Positions 38,858 through 48,306 of a DNA stretch of 62,561 bases are shown here, in pieces. The stretch comes from an uncultured Geobacter sp. (lineage in GTDB: Bacteria > Desulfobacterota > Desulfuromonadia > Geobacterales > Geobacteraceae), in contig CAIYDQ010000283.1 in NCBI GenBank assembly GCA_903925075.1, positions 1 to 62,561 on the forward strand. The letters are read 5' to 3'. The notes beneath the pieces were generated by a model. It made no database searches. It worked only from the letters and a program-made list of their open reading frames with translations, and was not told where the DNA came from. The translations under genes were made by a program, and so were the position numbers. Each line of letters opens with the position of its first letter. Positions within the stretch are counted from its first letter, which is position 1.

Positions 38858-40732
38858 ATGACGTCGGCAGGATGGCAGTTGGATCTGGGCGCAAAGGTAC
38901 TGAAAAACCAGGGGACCCGCTTCAGGGTCTGGGCACCCAAGGCGAAAACCGCGTCGGTGCTCATGCTCTCCGGCAAGGCTCCCGGCGCGTCGGTCATGCA
39001 GCCGGAGGAATTCGGTTATTTTTCGGTGACCATCCCGGGCGTCGGCGACGGCGATCGTTATCTCTATAAATTGGACGACCGACCGGCGCGTCCCGACCCG
39101 GCGTCGCGCTTTCAGCCGGAAGGGGTGCACGAGGCCTCGCAGGTGGTCGATCCCGATTCATTCAACTGGCAAGAGGACGGCTGGACCGGCATCCCGCTGG
39201 AGCAGTTCCGCATTTACGAGCTCCACGTCGGCGCCTTCAGCAAGGAGGGGACCTTCCAGGCGGCCATCGGTTTTCTCGATTACCTGGTCGAATTGGGCAT
39301 TACGGCGGTGGAACTCATGCCGGTGTCGCAGTGCCCGGGCAACCGCAACTGGGGATACGACGGGGTGTACCCATTCGCCCCGCAGCACAGCTACGGCGGA
39401 CCAGGCGGCATGAAGCAGTTCGTCGACGCCTGCCACCGCAAGGGGCTCGCCGTCATCCTGGACGTGGTCTACAACCATTTCGGCCCCGAAGGGTGCTATC
39501 AGGGCGAATTCGGTCATTACATCGCCGACAAATACCATACGCCCTGGGGCGGGGCCATTAATTTCGACGGCCCCGACAGCGACCCGGTGACGGAATATTT
39601 CCTGAATAACGCACTTTACTGGTTCCACGAGTTTCACGTCGACGCCCTGCGGCTGGACGCGGTCGACTGGATCTTCGATCAGACCCCCAAGCACTTCCTG
39701 CAGCGGCTCGCCGAGGAAGTGCATTGCCTGCGCGAGAAAATGGGGCGCTGCGTCTATCTCTTCGCCGAGAACGACACCAACGACGCGCGCCTGATCACCC
39801 CCCCCGAGATCGGCGGCTACGGCATCGACTCCCAGTGGTGCGACAACTTCCACCATGCGCTGCGCACCCTCTTGACCGGCGAAACCACCGGCTATTACGA
39901 GGATTTCGGCCAGTTCAGCCAAATGGTCAAGGCTTACAGCGAGGCCTTCGTCTACACCGGCCAGTATTCGCGCTTTCGCAGGCGCCGTCACGGCGGCTCG
40001 GCTCAGGGGCGCCCCGGCTCGCAGTTCGTGGTCTTCAGCCAAAATCACGACCAGATCGGCAACCGGAGGTGCGGCGACCGGCTGAGCGCCAACCAGTCGC
40101 TGGAGAAACTGCTGCTGGCGGCCGGGGTGGTGATCCTTTCTCCTTACCTGCCGCTGTTGTTCATGGGCGAGGAATACGGCGAGAGGGCGCCCTTTCACTA
40201 TTTCGTGCACCTCTCGGACCCGGCGCTGATCGAGGCGGTGCGCAAGGGAAAGTACGAAGAGCACGCCTCCGGCATCTGCGAGGGGGAGATCCCCGATCCC
40301 TCGGCGGAGGCGACCTTTTGGGAGTCGAAGATCGACCTGAGCGCGAAGCGGGAGGCCGAGCAGGCGGTCATCCTGGAGTTCTACCGGCAACTGCTGGCGC
40401 TGCGCCGCACGCTGCCGGCCTTGCAGGTGTTCCAGCGGGAGCGGATCGAGGTGATCGGTTTCCCGAGGCAAAAGGTGCTGGCGATCAGGAGGCAGGCGGA
40501 AGCAGGCGCCTCTCTTTGCCTGTTCAGCTTCAGCAACATCAAAGAGGAAGTGGCGCTCAGCCTGCCTCGGGGAGATTGGGAAAAGCTTCTCGACTCCTCC
40601 TCGCAGCAGTGGCAGGGGACGGGGGAGGTCGCGCCGGGGAGGCTCGCGGCGACCGATCCGGCAGGCGAGTGCGCCGTCGTCATCAACCCTTACAACGTGC
40701 TGGTTTACGCCGGCAGCAACATAGGAGGATAA
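38858..40732 (+). CDS. treZ: Malto-oligosyltrehalose trehalohydrolase
   Basis: This 624-residue GH13 enzyme releases free trehalose from malto-oligosyltrehalose made by TreY. An N-terminal beta-sandwich (about residues 1-95, FRVWAPKAKTASVLM) is followed by the catalytic barrel. The nucleophile Asp is in LRLDAVDWI, the acid Glu in LFAENDTND and the stabilising Asp in FSQNHDQIGNR. NRNWGYDGVYPFAPQHSYGG is characteristic of the TreZ/branching-enzyme group. The ATG at 38858 has AGGAGG six bases upstream; an in-frame extension to 38807 has no ribosome-binding site. It is followed after one base by a GH57-type gene and then by treY, its pathway partner. Confidence 0.93.
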   Translation: MTSAGWQLDLGAKVLKNQGTRFRVWAPKAKTASVLMLSGKAPGASVMQPEEFGYFSVTIPGVGDGDRYLYKLDDRPARPDPASRFQPEGVHEASQVVDPDSFNWQEDGWTGIPLEQFRIYELHVGAFSKEGTFQAAIGFLDYLVELGITAVELMPVSQCPGNRNWGYDGVYPFAPQHSYGGPGGMKQFVDACHRKGLAVILDVVYNHFGPEGCYQGEFGHYIADKYHTPWGGAINFDGPDSDPVTEYFLNNALYWFHEFHVDALRLDAVDWIFDQTPKHFLQRLAEEVHCLREKMGRCVYLFAENDTNDARLITPPEIGGYGIDSQWCDNFHHALRTLLTGETTGYYEDFGQFSQMVKAYSEAFVYTGQYSRFRRRRHGGSAQGRPGSQFVVFSQNHDQIGNRRCGDRLSANQSLEKLLLAAGVVILSPYLPLLFMGEEYGERAPFHYFVHLSDPALIEAVRKGKYEEHASGICEGEIPDPSAEATFWESKIDLSAKREAEQAVILEFYRQLLALRRTLPALQVFQRERIEVIGFPRQKVLAIRRQAEAGASLCLFSFSNIKEEVALSLPRGDWEKLLDSSSQQWQGTGEVAPGRLAATDPAGECAVVINPYNVLVYAGSNIGG

Positions 40733-40733
40733 C

Positions 40734-43178
40734 ATGGAGCAAGCCCCCGAACGCTTTGTCTGTGTCCACGGCCACTTCTACCAACCGCCGCGCGAGAATC
40801 CCTGGCTGGAGGCGGTCGAACTCCAGGATTCCGCCGCCCCCTACCACGACTGGAACGAGCGGATCACCGCCGAGTGCTACGCCTCCAACGCGGCCTCGCG
40901 CATCCTGGACGGCGAGCAGCGCGTCATGGACATTACCAGCAACTACGCCAAGATGAGCTTCAACTTCGGCCCCACGGTGCTCTCCTGGATGGAGTTGGCC
41001 GCTCCCGAGGTCTACCGGGCGATTCTGGACGCGGACCGGCTAAGCATGGAGTGGCGCTCCGGGCACGGCGCCGCCATCGCCCAGGTCTACAACCACATGA
41101 TCATGCCGCTGGCCAACACCCGCGACAAACGCACCCAGGCGATCTGGGGGATCAAGGATTTCGAGTCGCGCTTCCAGCGTTTTCCGGAAGGGATGTGGCT
41201 GGCCGAGACCGCGGTAGACCTGGAAACCCTCGACATCCTTGCAGAATTGGGGATCAAGTACACCATTCTGGCGCCGCACCAGGGAGCGAGCTTCAGGAAA
41301 ATCGGCGACGAGGAGTGGACCGAGGAATCCCTGGATCCGACCCGCGCCTATCTCTGCCAGCTCCCGTCCGGGCGGAGCATCACCATCTTCTTTTACGACG
41401 GGCCGATCTCCCAGGCGGTCGCCTTCGAAAACCTGCTGGGGAGCGGCGAGGCCCTGGCCGACCGGCTGCTGGGAGGCTTTTCCGAGGAGCGGGACTGGCC
41501 GCAATTGATGCATATCGCCACCGACGGCGAGACCTACGGCCACCACCAAAAGTTCGGAGACATGGCGCTGGCCGCGGCTTTCAACCAGATCGAGAGCAAC
41601 AACCTGGCGCGACTGACCAACTACGGCGAGTACCTGGAGCTGTTCCCTCCCCAGTACGAGGCCCAGATACGCGAGCGGACCTCCTGGAGCTGCGCTCACG
41701 GCGTCGAGCGCTGGAACGGCGACTGCGGCTGCAACTCAGGCGGCTATCCGGACTGGAACCAGCAATGGCGCGCCCCGCTGCGCGCCGCGCTGGACTTTTT
41801 GAGGGACCGGCTGGCCGCGGGCTTCGATAAAAAGGGGAGGGAGTTCTTCAAAGACCCCTGGCAGGCGCGGGACGCCTACATCGAGGTGATCCTGCACCGC
41901 GAGATGGAGCAGTCGGAAAGCTTCCTGGCCCGGCATGCCGCCGGCGACCTGGATGCAGGCCAGAAAATCGCCGCCCTGAAGCTTTTGGAGATGCAGCGTC
42001 ACGCCATGTTGATGTACACCAGCTGCGGCTGGTTCTTCGACGAGCTCTCCGGGCTGGAAACGGTGCAGGTGATCGACTACGCCAGCCGCGCGTTGCAGCT
42101 CTCCGAGGGAATGGTGGAAAAGGGGGTGGAAAAGGCCTTTCTGGGCAAGCTCAAGGAAGCCAAGAGCAACATCCCGGAAAACCAGGACGGCGCCTGGATC
42201 TACGAGCACTTCGTGCTGCCGACCCGGCTGGACCTGGTCAGGGTCGGCGCCCACTACGCCTTCAGCTCGCTTTTCGAGGATTACGAGGAGCGCTCGCAGA
42301 TTTACTGCTACGCCGTCGCCAAGGAGGAGTACACGAAGATTGCCGCGCAGGACGCCTCCATCGCCATGGGGCGCATACACGTCGCCTCGGAGATCACCGA
42401 AGAGGAGACCTGCCTCACCTTCTGCGCCGTGCGTCTGGGGAGCCACGATTTCAAGGGCGGGGTCGCGAACCTGTGCGACCCCGAGAGCTACGCCGCCATG
42501 AAGGAGGAAGCGAGCGCCTGCTTCGACAAGGGGATGTACAGCGAGCTGATCTCGCTCATGGACAAGCACTTCGGCACGCACAGCTATTCGCTCGCCAATC
42601 TCTTCCGGGACGAGCAGCGAAAGATCCTGAACCTCATCATCGACAAGAATCTGGCGGAAAGCGTTGCCAGTTTTCAGGGCATGTTCGAGCAAAACCGATC
42701 CCTGCTGGAGTTCGTGCAGGACACCGGCATGCCCGCTCCGCCGCTGCTGCTCATCGCCACGAGTCCCGCCTTGAACTCCGCGTTAAAAGCGGCGCTTATC
42801 CAGGAGGATATCGACGCCGAGGCGGTGCAGCGGATCACCTCCCATCTCAAGAAGTGGCAGGTGGCCGTCGATCCCGATACCGAATATTTCCTGAGGCGTC
42901 ATGCCGAAAAGCTGATGCGTACCTTGGCGCTGGACCCCTCCGATCTGAAGCTGATGGCGAGGATTCAGAAGTTCATGGATCTGAAAAACGAGATCCCGGT
43001 TCAGATCGTGCTCTGGCAGGTGCAAAACGACTATTACCTGCTGGCCAAGACCGTCTATCCCGACTACCTCGCCAAGTCGCAAAAAGGCGAGGAAGGGGCG
43101 GGCATCTGGCTGGAGGCCTTCAGGAAGCTGGGCGAGACCTTCCGTTTCAACCTGGAAGCGGTCCTGCCCGCGGGGTGA
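40734..43178 (+). CDS. GH57-like glycoside hydrolase with DUF3536
   Basis: This 814-residue protein opens with VCVHGHFYQPPRENPW and continues with SFNFGPTVLSWME, both typical of the GH57 catalytic barrel. FPEGMWLAETAVDLETLDILAELGIKYTILAPHQ, in outline, carries the likely nucleophile Glu. HIATDGETYGHHQ supplies a likely acid. The C-terminal half is the DUF3536-type helical region. GH57 proteins act on alpha-1,4-glucans as amylases, branching enzymes or transferases. In this run it may trim or reshape glucan before or after TreY. It starts one base after treZ with AGGAGG upstream, so the genes are co-translated. Its exact reaction is not established. Confidence 0.87.
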   Translation: MEQAPERFVCVHGHFYQPPRENPWLEAVELQDSAAPYHDWNERITAECYASNAASRILDGEQRVMDITSNYAKMSFNFGPTVLSWMELAAPEVYRAILDADRLSMEWRSGHGAAIAQVYNHMIMPLANTRDKRTQAIWGIKDFESRFQRFPEGMWLAETAVDLETLDILAELGIKYTILAPHQGASFRKIGDEEWTEESLDPTRAYLCQLPSGRSITIFFYDGPISQAVAFENLLGSGEALADRLLGGFSEERDWPQLMHIATDGETYGHHQKFGDMALAAAFNQIESNNLARLTNYGEYLELFPPQYEAQIRERTSWSCAHGVERWNGDCGCNSGGYPDWNQQWRAPLRAALDFLRDRLAAGFDKKGREFFKDPWQARDAYIEVILHREMEQSESFLARHAAGDLDAGQKIAALKLLEMQRHAMLMYTSCGWFFDELSGLETVQVIDYASRALQLSEGMVEKGVEKAFLGKLKEAKSNIPENQDGAWIYEHFVLPTRLDLVRVGAHYAFSSLFEDYEERSQIYCYAVAKEEYTKIAAQDASIAMGRIHVASEITEEETCLTFCAVRLGSHDFKGGVANLCDPESYAAMKEEASACFDKGMYSELISLMDKHFGTHSYSLANLFRDEQRKILNLIIDKNLAESVASFQGMFEQNRSLLEFVQDTGMPAPPLLLIATSPALNSALKAALIQEDIDAEAVQRITSHLKKWQVAVDPDTEYFLRRHAEKLMRTLALDPSDLKLMARIQKFMDLKNEIPVQIVLWQVQNDYYLLAKTVYPDYLAKSQKGEEGAGIWLEAFRKLGETFRFNLEAVLPAG

Positions 43179-43215
43179 CCGGGGGATGCTGTGTTTAGTG
43201 AAAGGGGAGGGAAGC

Positions 43216-46200
43216 ATGCCACAAGAACAGTTGCCGAAGGCAAGAATACCCACCTCGACCTACCGTCTCCAGTTCAACGAAAACTTCACCTTCGCCGATG
43301 CCGGCCGGATACTCGGCTACCTGCACGAGCTCGGCATCAGCGACCTGTACGCATCCTCCTATCTGGCGGCCAAAGCCGGCAGCGTGCACGGCTACGACGT
43401 CGTCAACCAGACCATCCTCAACAGGGAAATCGGCGACGAACAAAGCTACCAGGCGATGATCGACGAGCTGCAACGGCTGGGGATGGGGCATATCCTGGAC
43501 TTCGTCCCCAACCATATGTGCATCGAAAGCAGCGAAAACGTCTGGTGGATGGACGTGCTGGAAAACGGCATGAGTTCGCCCTACGCCCGCTTTTTCGACA
43601 TCGATTGGGCGCCGGTGAAAAAGGAGCTGACCGGCAAGGTGCTGCTTCCTTTTCTGGGCGACCAGTACGGCAAGGTGCTGGAGGGGGGCGGGTTGCGCCT
43701 GCTGTTTCGGGAAGGCGCTTTCTACGTCGAGAGCAACGACCTGCAAATCCCGGTCGAGCCCAAGAGCTATCTGCAGATACTCGGCCATCGCCTGGAGGAG
43801 CTGCAAGCGAGCCTTGCGCCGGAGTCCCCGCCGCTTTTGGAGCTGTTGAGCATCGAGACCGCGCTGCAACACCTTCCCCCGCAGAGCGAACCGGACCCGG
43901 AAAAGCAGGGCGAGCGCCACCGCGAGAAGGAGATCGTCAAGAAACGGCTCTGGCAACTTTGCCAGGAGAGCCCGGAGATCGAGGCCTTCATCGGCGACAA
44001 CGTGCGCATCTTCAACGGCAACAAGGGAGAGCCGGCGAGCTTCGACCTGCTGGACGCTTTGCTGCGCGAACAGGCGTACCGCCTCTCTTTCTGGCGGGTG
44101 GCCACCGAGGAGATCAACTATCGCAGGTTCTTCGACATCAACGGGCTGGCCGCCATCCGCATGGAGGACCAGGCGGTCTTCGACCAGACCCACCAGTTGC
44201 TGTTCCGGTTGATCCGCGAGGGGAAGGTGACCGGGGTGAGAATCGACCATGTCGACGGCCTCTACGACCCGATCTCCTATCTGCGGAGCCTGCAAAAAAG
44301 CAGCTATTTGCAGCTCACCGCCGGCCCAGCCGGGAGCGATTCCGGCGAGGGGAGCGTCGAGGAAAAGGCGCGCGAGCGGCAGGAGAGGGAGGATCGGTAC
44401 CGGCAGGCGTTGGAGCGCGATCCTGCCTACAAGCCTTTCTACGCCGTCTGCGAGAAAATCCTGATGAAAGGGGAGCAGCTCCCGGAACAGTGGCCGGTGT
44501 TCGGCACCACCGGTTACGATTTCCTGGCCAGCCTGAACGGCATCTTCGTGGACACGGAAAACGCCAGGGTCTTCGACGGCATCTACCGCCGGTTCACGGG
44601 GGAGGTGGCCGATTTCCCGGAGGTGGCCTACGAGAAGAAGAAGCTGGTGATGCAGGTCTCGCTCTCCGGCGAGGGGAACATGCTGGCGCATAATCTCAAC
44701 AAGATTTCCGAGCGGGACCGGCTGACCCGCGACTTCACCCTGAACAGCATGGCGCGCGCCATCGGCGAGGTGATCGCCTGTTTCCCGGTGTACCGGACCT
44801 ATGCCAACTCGGCTTCGGTGCGCGACAAGGACGTCTTGTACATCGAAGCCGCCGTGGCCAAGGCGAAGCGCAAGAACCCGGCCATCGACGCCTCGATCTT
44901 CGATTTCGTCCGGGACGTGCTGCTGCTCAGGTCGCCGGAGCGAGCCCTGGAGAGCGACCGGATCGCCTGGCTCAACTTCGCCATGCGCTTTCAGCAGATC
45001 ACCGGCCCGGTGATGGCCAAGGGGATGGAGGACACCACTTTCTACGTGTACAACCGCCTGGTCTCGCTCAACGACGTGGGGGGCATGCCCGGCAGGTTCG
45101 GCACCACCATGGAGGCGTTTCACGGCCAGAACCTGGAGCGTTTGAAGGCGTTTCCCCATGCCATGATCGCCTCCGCCACCCACGATTCCAAACGCGGCGA
45201 GGACGTCAGGACCAGGATCGACGCGCTCTCCGAGCTGCCGCAACTTTGGCAGAAATCGTTGGCGACCTGGAGGCGGATCAACAAGTCCAAGGCGGTTGTC
45301 CTGGACAACCAGGCGGTCCCGGACAGAAACGAGCAATACCTGTTCTACCAGACCCTGATCGGCACCTGGCCGATGATCGACCCGGACGCCGCCGCCTTGG
45401 ACCGCTATCGGGAGCGGATCGGGGAGTACATGATCAAGGCGCTTAGGGAAGCCAAGGTGAACAGCAGTTGGGTGAGCCCCAACGCCGCTTACGAAGAGGC
45501 GGTGATCGGCTTCGTCGACAAGGTACTCGCCGCCGCGCCCGGCAACGCCTTTCTGCAGGAATTCCTTCCCTTGCAAAGGCGCATCGCGGTCAGCGGCAGG
45601 TTCAGCTCGCTGTCGCAGGCGCTTTTGAAGATGGTTTCGCCCGGCGTTCCCGATTTTTACCAGGGAAGCGAGCTGTGGGATCTGAGCCTGGTCGATCCCG
45701 ACAACCGCCGGCCGGTCGATTACGGCTCTCGGGTGGCGGCGTTGGCGGCGCTCAAGGAGAGGGAAGGGGAGATCGGGCCTCGGGCGCTGTTCCGGGAGCT
45801 GCTGGAGCAGAGCGAGGACGGCAGGGTCAAGCTGTACCTGATTTTTCGGGTGCTCAACTATCGCCGGCAAAACCGCGAGTTGTTCGACCGTGGCGATTAT
45901 CTCCCCATCGAGGTGCGGGGAGACCGAGCCCGGCACGTCTGCGCCTTCGCGCGCAGGATCGAGGAGCGGGCCGTGATCGTGGTCGCTCCCCGGCTGGTGG
46001 CGACCCTGTTGTCCGAGCCGGAGCTCTCCTTGACGGGCGAGCGGGTCTGGCAGGAGAGCGTGCTGCTCCTCCCCCCGGGCATGGGCGGCAGGTTTAGAAA
46101 CATCGTCAACGGCGCGGAGTCGGACGCGGTCGGACAAGAGCTGCCGCTGGCGAGGCTCTTCGAGGAGGTGCCGGTGGCGCTCCTGGAGTGCGTGGGCTAG
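43216..46200 (+). CDS. treY: Malto-oligosyltrehalose synthase
   Basis: This 994-residue enzyme converts the reducing end of an alpha-1,4-glucan to a trehalose linkage. Family signatures are clear: PTSTYRLQFNENFTFADA at the start, YASSYLAAKAGSVHGYDVVN, LDFVPNHM, the nucleophile in GVRIDHVDGLYDP, the acid Glu in CEKILMKGEQLPEQWPVFGTTGYDF and the C-terminal PGVPDFYQGSELWDLSLVDPDNRRPVDY (each seen in the protein, here abbreviated to motif cores). It is somewhat longer than many TreY proteins because of an insert at about residues 195-260. The ATG at 43216 is preceded by GGGGAGGG. It should act immediately before TreZ. Confidence 0.94.
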   Translation: MPQEQLPKARIPTSTYRLQFNENFTFADAGRILGYLHELGISDLYASSYLAAKAGSVHGYDVVNQTILNREIGDEQSYQAMIDELQRLGMGHILDFVPNHMCIESSENVWWMDVLENGMSSPYARFFDIDWAPVKKELTGKVLLPFLGDQYGKVLEGGGLRLLFREGAFYVESNDLQIPVEPKSYLQILGHRLEELQASLAPESPPLLELLSIETALQHLPPQSEPDPEKQGERHREKEIVKKRLWQLCQESPEIEAFIGDNVRIFNGNKGEPASFDLLDALLREQAYRLSFWRVATEEINYRRFFDINGLAAIRMEDQAVFDQTHQLLFRLIREGKVTGVRIDHVDGLYDPISYLRSLQKSSYLQLTAGPAGSDSGEGSVEEKARERQEREDRYRQALERDPAYKPFYAVCEKILMKGEQLPEQWPVFGTTGYDFLASLNGIFVDTENARVFDGIYRRFTGEVADFPEVAYEKKKLVMQVSLSGEGNMLAHNLNKISERDRLTRDFTLNSMARAIGEVIACFPVYRTYANSASVRDKDVLYIEAAVAKAKRKNPAIDASIFDFVRDVLLLRSPERALESDRIAWLNFAMRFQQITGPVMAKGMEDTTFYVYNRLVSLNDVGGMPGRFGTTMEAFHGQNLERLKAFPHAMIASATHDSKRGEDVRTRIDALSELPQLWQKSLATWRRINKSKAVVLDNQAVPDRNEQYLFYQTLIGTWPMIDPDAAALDRYRERIGEYMIKALREAKVNSSWVSPNAAYEEAVIGFVDKVLAAAPGNAFLQEFLPLQRRIAVSGRFSSLSQALLKMVSPGVPDFYQGSELWDLSLVDPDNRRPVDYGSRVAALAALKEREGEIGPRALFRELLEQSEDGRVKLYLIFRVLNYRRQNRELFDRGDYLPIEVRGDRARHVCAFARRIEERAVIVVAPRLVATLLSEPELSLTGERVWQESVLLLPPGMGGRFRNIVNGAESDAVGQELPLARLFEEVPVALLECVG

Positions 46201-46202
46201 CT

Positions 46203-46237
46203 GACCGGTCGGACCGGTCGGACCGGTCGGACCAGTC
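46203..46237 (+). repeat. Tandem GACCGGTCG units between treY and glgE
   Basis: Three copies of the 9-bp unit GACCGGTCG and a degenerate fourth (GACCAGTC) lie just after the treY stop. GACCGGTC is itself a palindrome, so several short hairpins can form in the message. Confidence 0.85.
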
Positions 46238-46264
46238 ACAAGCTTTCAAGGAAGAGGGTTAACC

Positions 46265-48241
46265 ATGGAAGGTCGAGAGCGCATAGCCATAGAAGCGGTC
46301 AGCCCGCAGATCGACTGCGGGCGTTTTCCGGTGCAGCGGGTGGTGGGCGACGACCTGCTGGTGCAGGCCGACGTCTTCAGCGACGGCCACGACGAGGTGG
46401 TCGCCATGCTGCTGTTTCGCCGCCAGGGCGAACGGCAATGGCAGGAAACCATGATGAAGCGCCTCGACAACGACCGCTGGCAGGGCTCGTTTCCCTTGCC
46501 GGAACCGGGCGTCTACCAGTACTGTCTTGCCGCCTGGGTGGACCATTTCCGCAGTTGGCAAAAGGACCTGCGCAAAAGGCACGCGGCCGGTCAGGAGGTC
46601 TCGGTCGACCTGCTGATCGGAGTCGGCATCATCGAGCAGGCGGCAAAGGAGGCCTCCGACTCCGTCGCCGCCAAGCTGCGCCTGACCGCGGCGGCGCTCC
46701 GCCAGGAAACCGGCCGGCAGCAGGCCGTGGAACTAGGCCTCGACCCGACCCTCGCCGATCTGATCAGCACCTGCTGCGCCCGAGGGCTCGCCGTCACCTT
46801 CCCCCGGGAGCTGTTAGTCCGGGTGGACCGCAAGAAGGCGCTCTTTAGCAGTTGGTACGAGCTCTTCCCCCGTTCCTGCGGCGGCAACGGCAGGCACGGC
46901 ACCTTCAACGATTGCCGCGCGCTGCTTCCCGAAATCTCGGCGATGGGCTTCGACGTGCTCTATCTGCCGCCGATTCACCCCATCGGCGTCACCAAGCGAA
47001 AGGGAAAGAACAACGCGACCACCGCCCAGCCGGGCGACCCCGGCAGTCCCTGGGCGATCGGCTCCGCCGCCGGCGGCCACAAGTCGGTGCATCCCGAACT
47101 CGGCACCCTGGAAGAGTTCCAAGGCCTGGTGCGGCAAGCGGCGAGCCTGGGGATCGAGATCGCCCTGGACCTCGCCTTCCAGTGTTCACCGGATCACCCC
47201 TACCTGAAGGAGCATCCCGAATGGTTCATCTGGCGCCCGGACGGCGCCGTGCAGTTCGCCGAGAACCCGCCCAAAAAATACGAGGACATCGTCCCCTTCA
47301 ACTTCGAGACCGGCGACTGGCGCGAACTTTGGGAAGAGTTGAAGAGCGTGGTTTTCTTCTGGATGGACCAGGGCGTGCTCATTTTCAGGGTGGACAACCC
47401 GCACACCAAGCCCTTCCTCTTCTGGGAATGGCTGATCGCGCAGGCCAAGGAGAAGTCCCCGGAGGTGATCTTTCTGGCGGAGGCCTTCACCCGGCCCAAG
47501 ATCATGTACCGGCTCGCCAAGCTGGGCTTCAGCCAGTCGTACAGTTATTTCGCCTGGCGCTCCTCGAAAGAGGATCTGACCACCTACCTGACCGATCTTA
47601 CCCGCAGCGACGCGCGCGAATTCCTGCGCCCCAATTTCTGGCCCAACACCCCGGATATCCTCACCGATTACCTGCAGCACGGGGGGAGGGGGGCTTTCGC
47701 GATCCGGGTGCTGCTGGCCGCGACCCTCTCCTCCAACTACGGCATTTACGGCCCCCCCTTCGAGCTCTGCCTGGGCGAGGCGGTGCCGGACAGCGAAGAG
47801 TACCTGCACGCCGAGAAGTACGAGCTTAGGCGCTGGGAGCGGGATGCCGAGGGCAACATCAAACAGTTCATAGCGCTTTTGAACCGGATCCGCCGGGAAA
47901 ATCCCGCCTTGCAGAGCACCTGCAACATGGAGTTCTACGAAACCGACAACGACAGCGTGCTGTTCTTCGGCAAGATCGACAAGGACCGCAAAGGGAGCCT
48001 GTTGATCGCCGTCAACCTCGATCCCTTCCGCGCCCATAGCGCCAAGCTGCGCGTGCCGCTTGCGTTGTTCGGCATTGCGCCGGGCCGCTCGTACCTGGTC
48101 AGCGACCTTTTAAGCCAGGACAATTTCCTTTGGCAGGGCGAGTGGAACGGCGTGCATTTGGACCCGAACCTTTCACCGGCGAGGATCTTGCGCATCCGCA
48201 CCTGGACGCGCAGGGAATCGGATTTCGATTATTACGCTTAG
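46265..48241 (+). CDS. glgE: Alpha-1,4-glucan:maltose-1-phosphate maltosyltransferase
   Basis: This 658-residue GH13 enzyme extends alpha-glucan with maltosyl units from maltose 1-phosphate. The N-terminal about 200 residues hold the beta-sandwich and helical insert (IEAVSPQIDCGRFPVQRVVGD, RWQGSFPLPEPGVYQY). The barrel has LYLPPIHPIGVTKRKGKNN, the nucleophile Asp in FRVDNPHTKPFLFWEW and the acid Glu in IFLAEAFTRPKIM, all diagnostic for GlgE. Its substrate is produced by the maltokinase half of the next gene, 65 bp downstream. GlgE is best known in mycobacteria; finding it with TreS-maltokinase and TreYZ suggests a full trehalose-to-glucan route. Confidence 0.94.
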   Translation: MEGRERIAIEAVSPQIDCGRFPVQRVVGDDLLVQADVFSDGHDEVVAMLLFRRQGERQWQETMMKRLDNDRWQGSFPLPEPGVYQYCLAAWVDHFRSWQKDLRKRHAAGQEVSVDLLIGVGIIEQAAKEASDSVAAKLRLTAAALRQETGRQQAVELGLDPTLADLISTCCARGLAVTFPRELLVRVDRKKALFSSWYELFPRSCGGNGRHGTFNDCRALLPEISAMGFDVLYLPPIHPIGVTKRKGKNNATTAQPGDPGSPWAIGSAAGGHKSVHPELGTLEEFQGLVRQAASLGIEIALDLAFQCSPDHPYLKEHPEWFIWRPDGAVQFAENPPKKYEDIVPFNFETGDWRELWEELKSVVFFWMDQGVLIFRVDNPHTKPFLFWEWLIAQAKEKSPEVIFLAEAFTRPKIMYRLAKLGFSQSYSYFAWRSSKEDLTTYLTDLTRSDAREFLRPNFWPNTPDILTDYLQHGGRGAFAIRVLLAATLSSNYGIYGPPFELCLGEAVPDSEEYLHAEKYELRRWERDAEGNIKQFIALLNRIRRENPALQSTCNMEFYETDNDSVLFFGKIDKDRKGSLLIAVNLDPFRAHSAKLRVPLALFGIAPGRSYLVSDLLSQDNFLWQGEWNGVHLDPNLSPARILRIRTWTRRESDFDYYA

Positions 48242-48306
48242 GGTTAAACGGACAAAACAGTCGCCTTTGTTTCGTGGTTATTGGTTCAAAAGAGGAGTGA
48301 AAGATC

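Noticed and set aside
43195-46239. A 1014-codon open frame on the minus strand opposite treY
   Set aside because: It mirrors a well-supported gene, its predicted protein is low in complexity and rich in Arg, His and Gln, and it has no ribosome-binding site. Long antisense frames are expected in GC-rich coding DNA.
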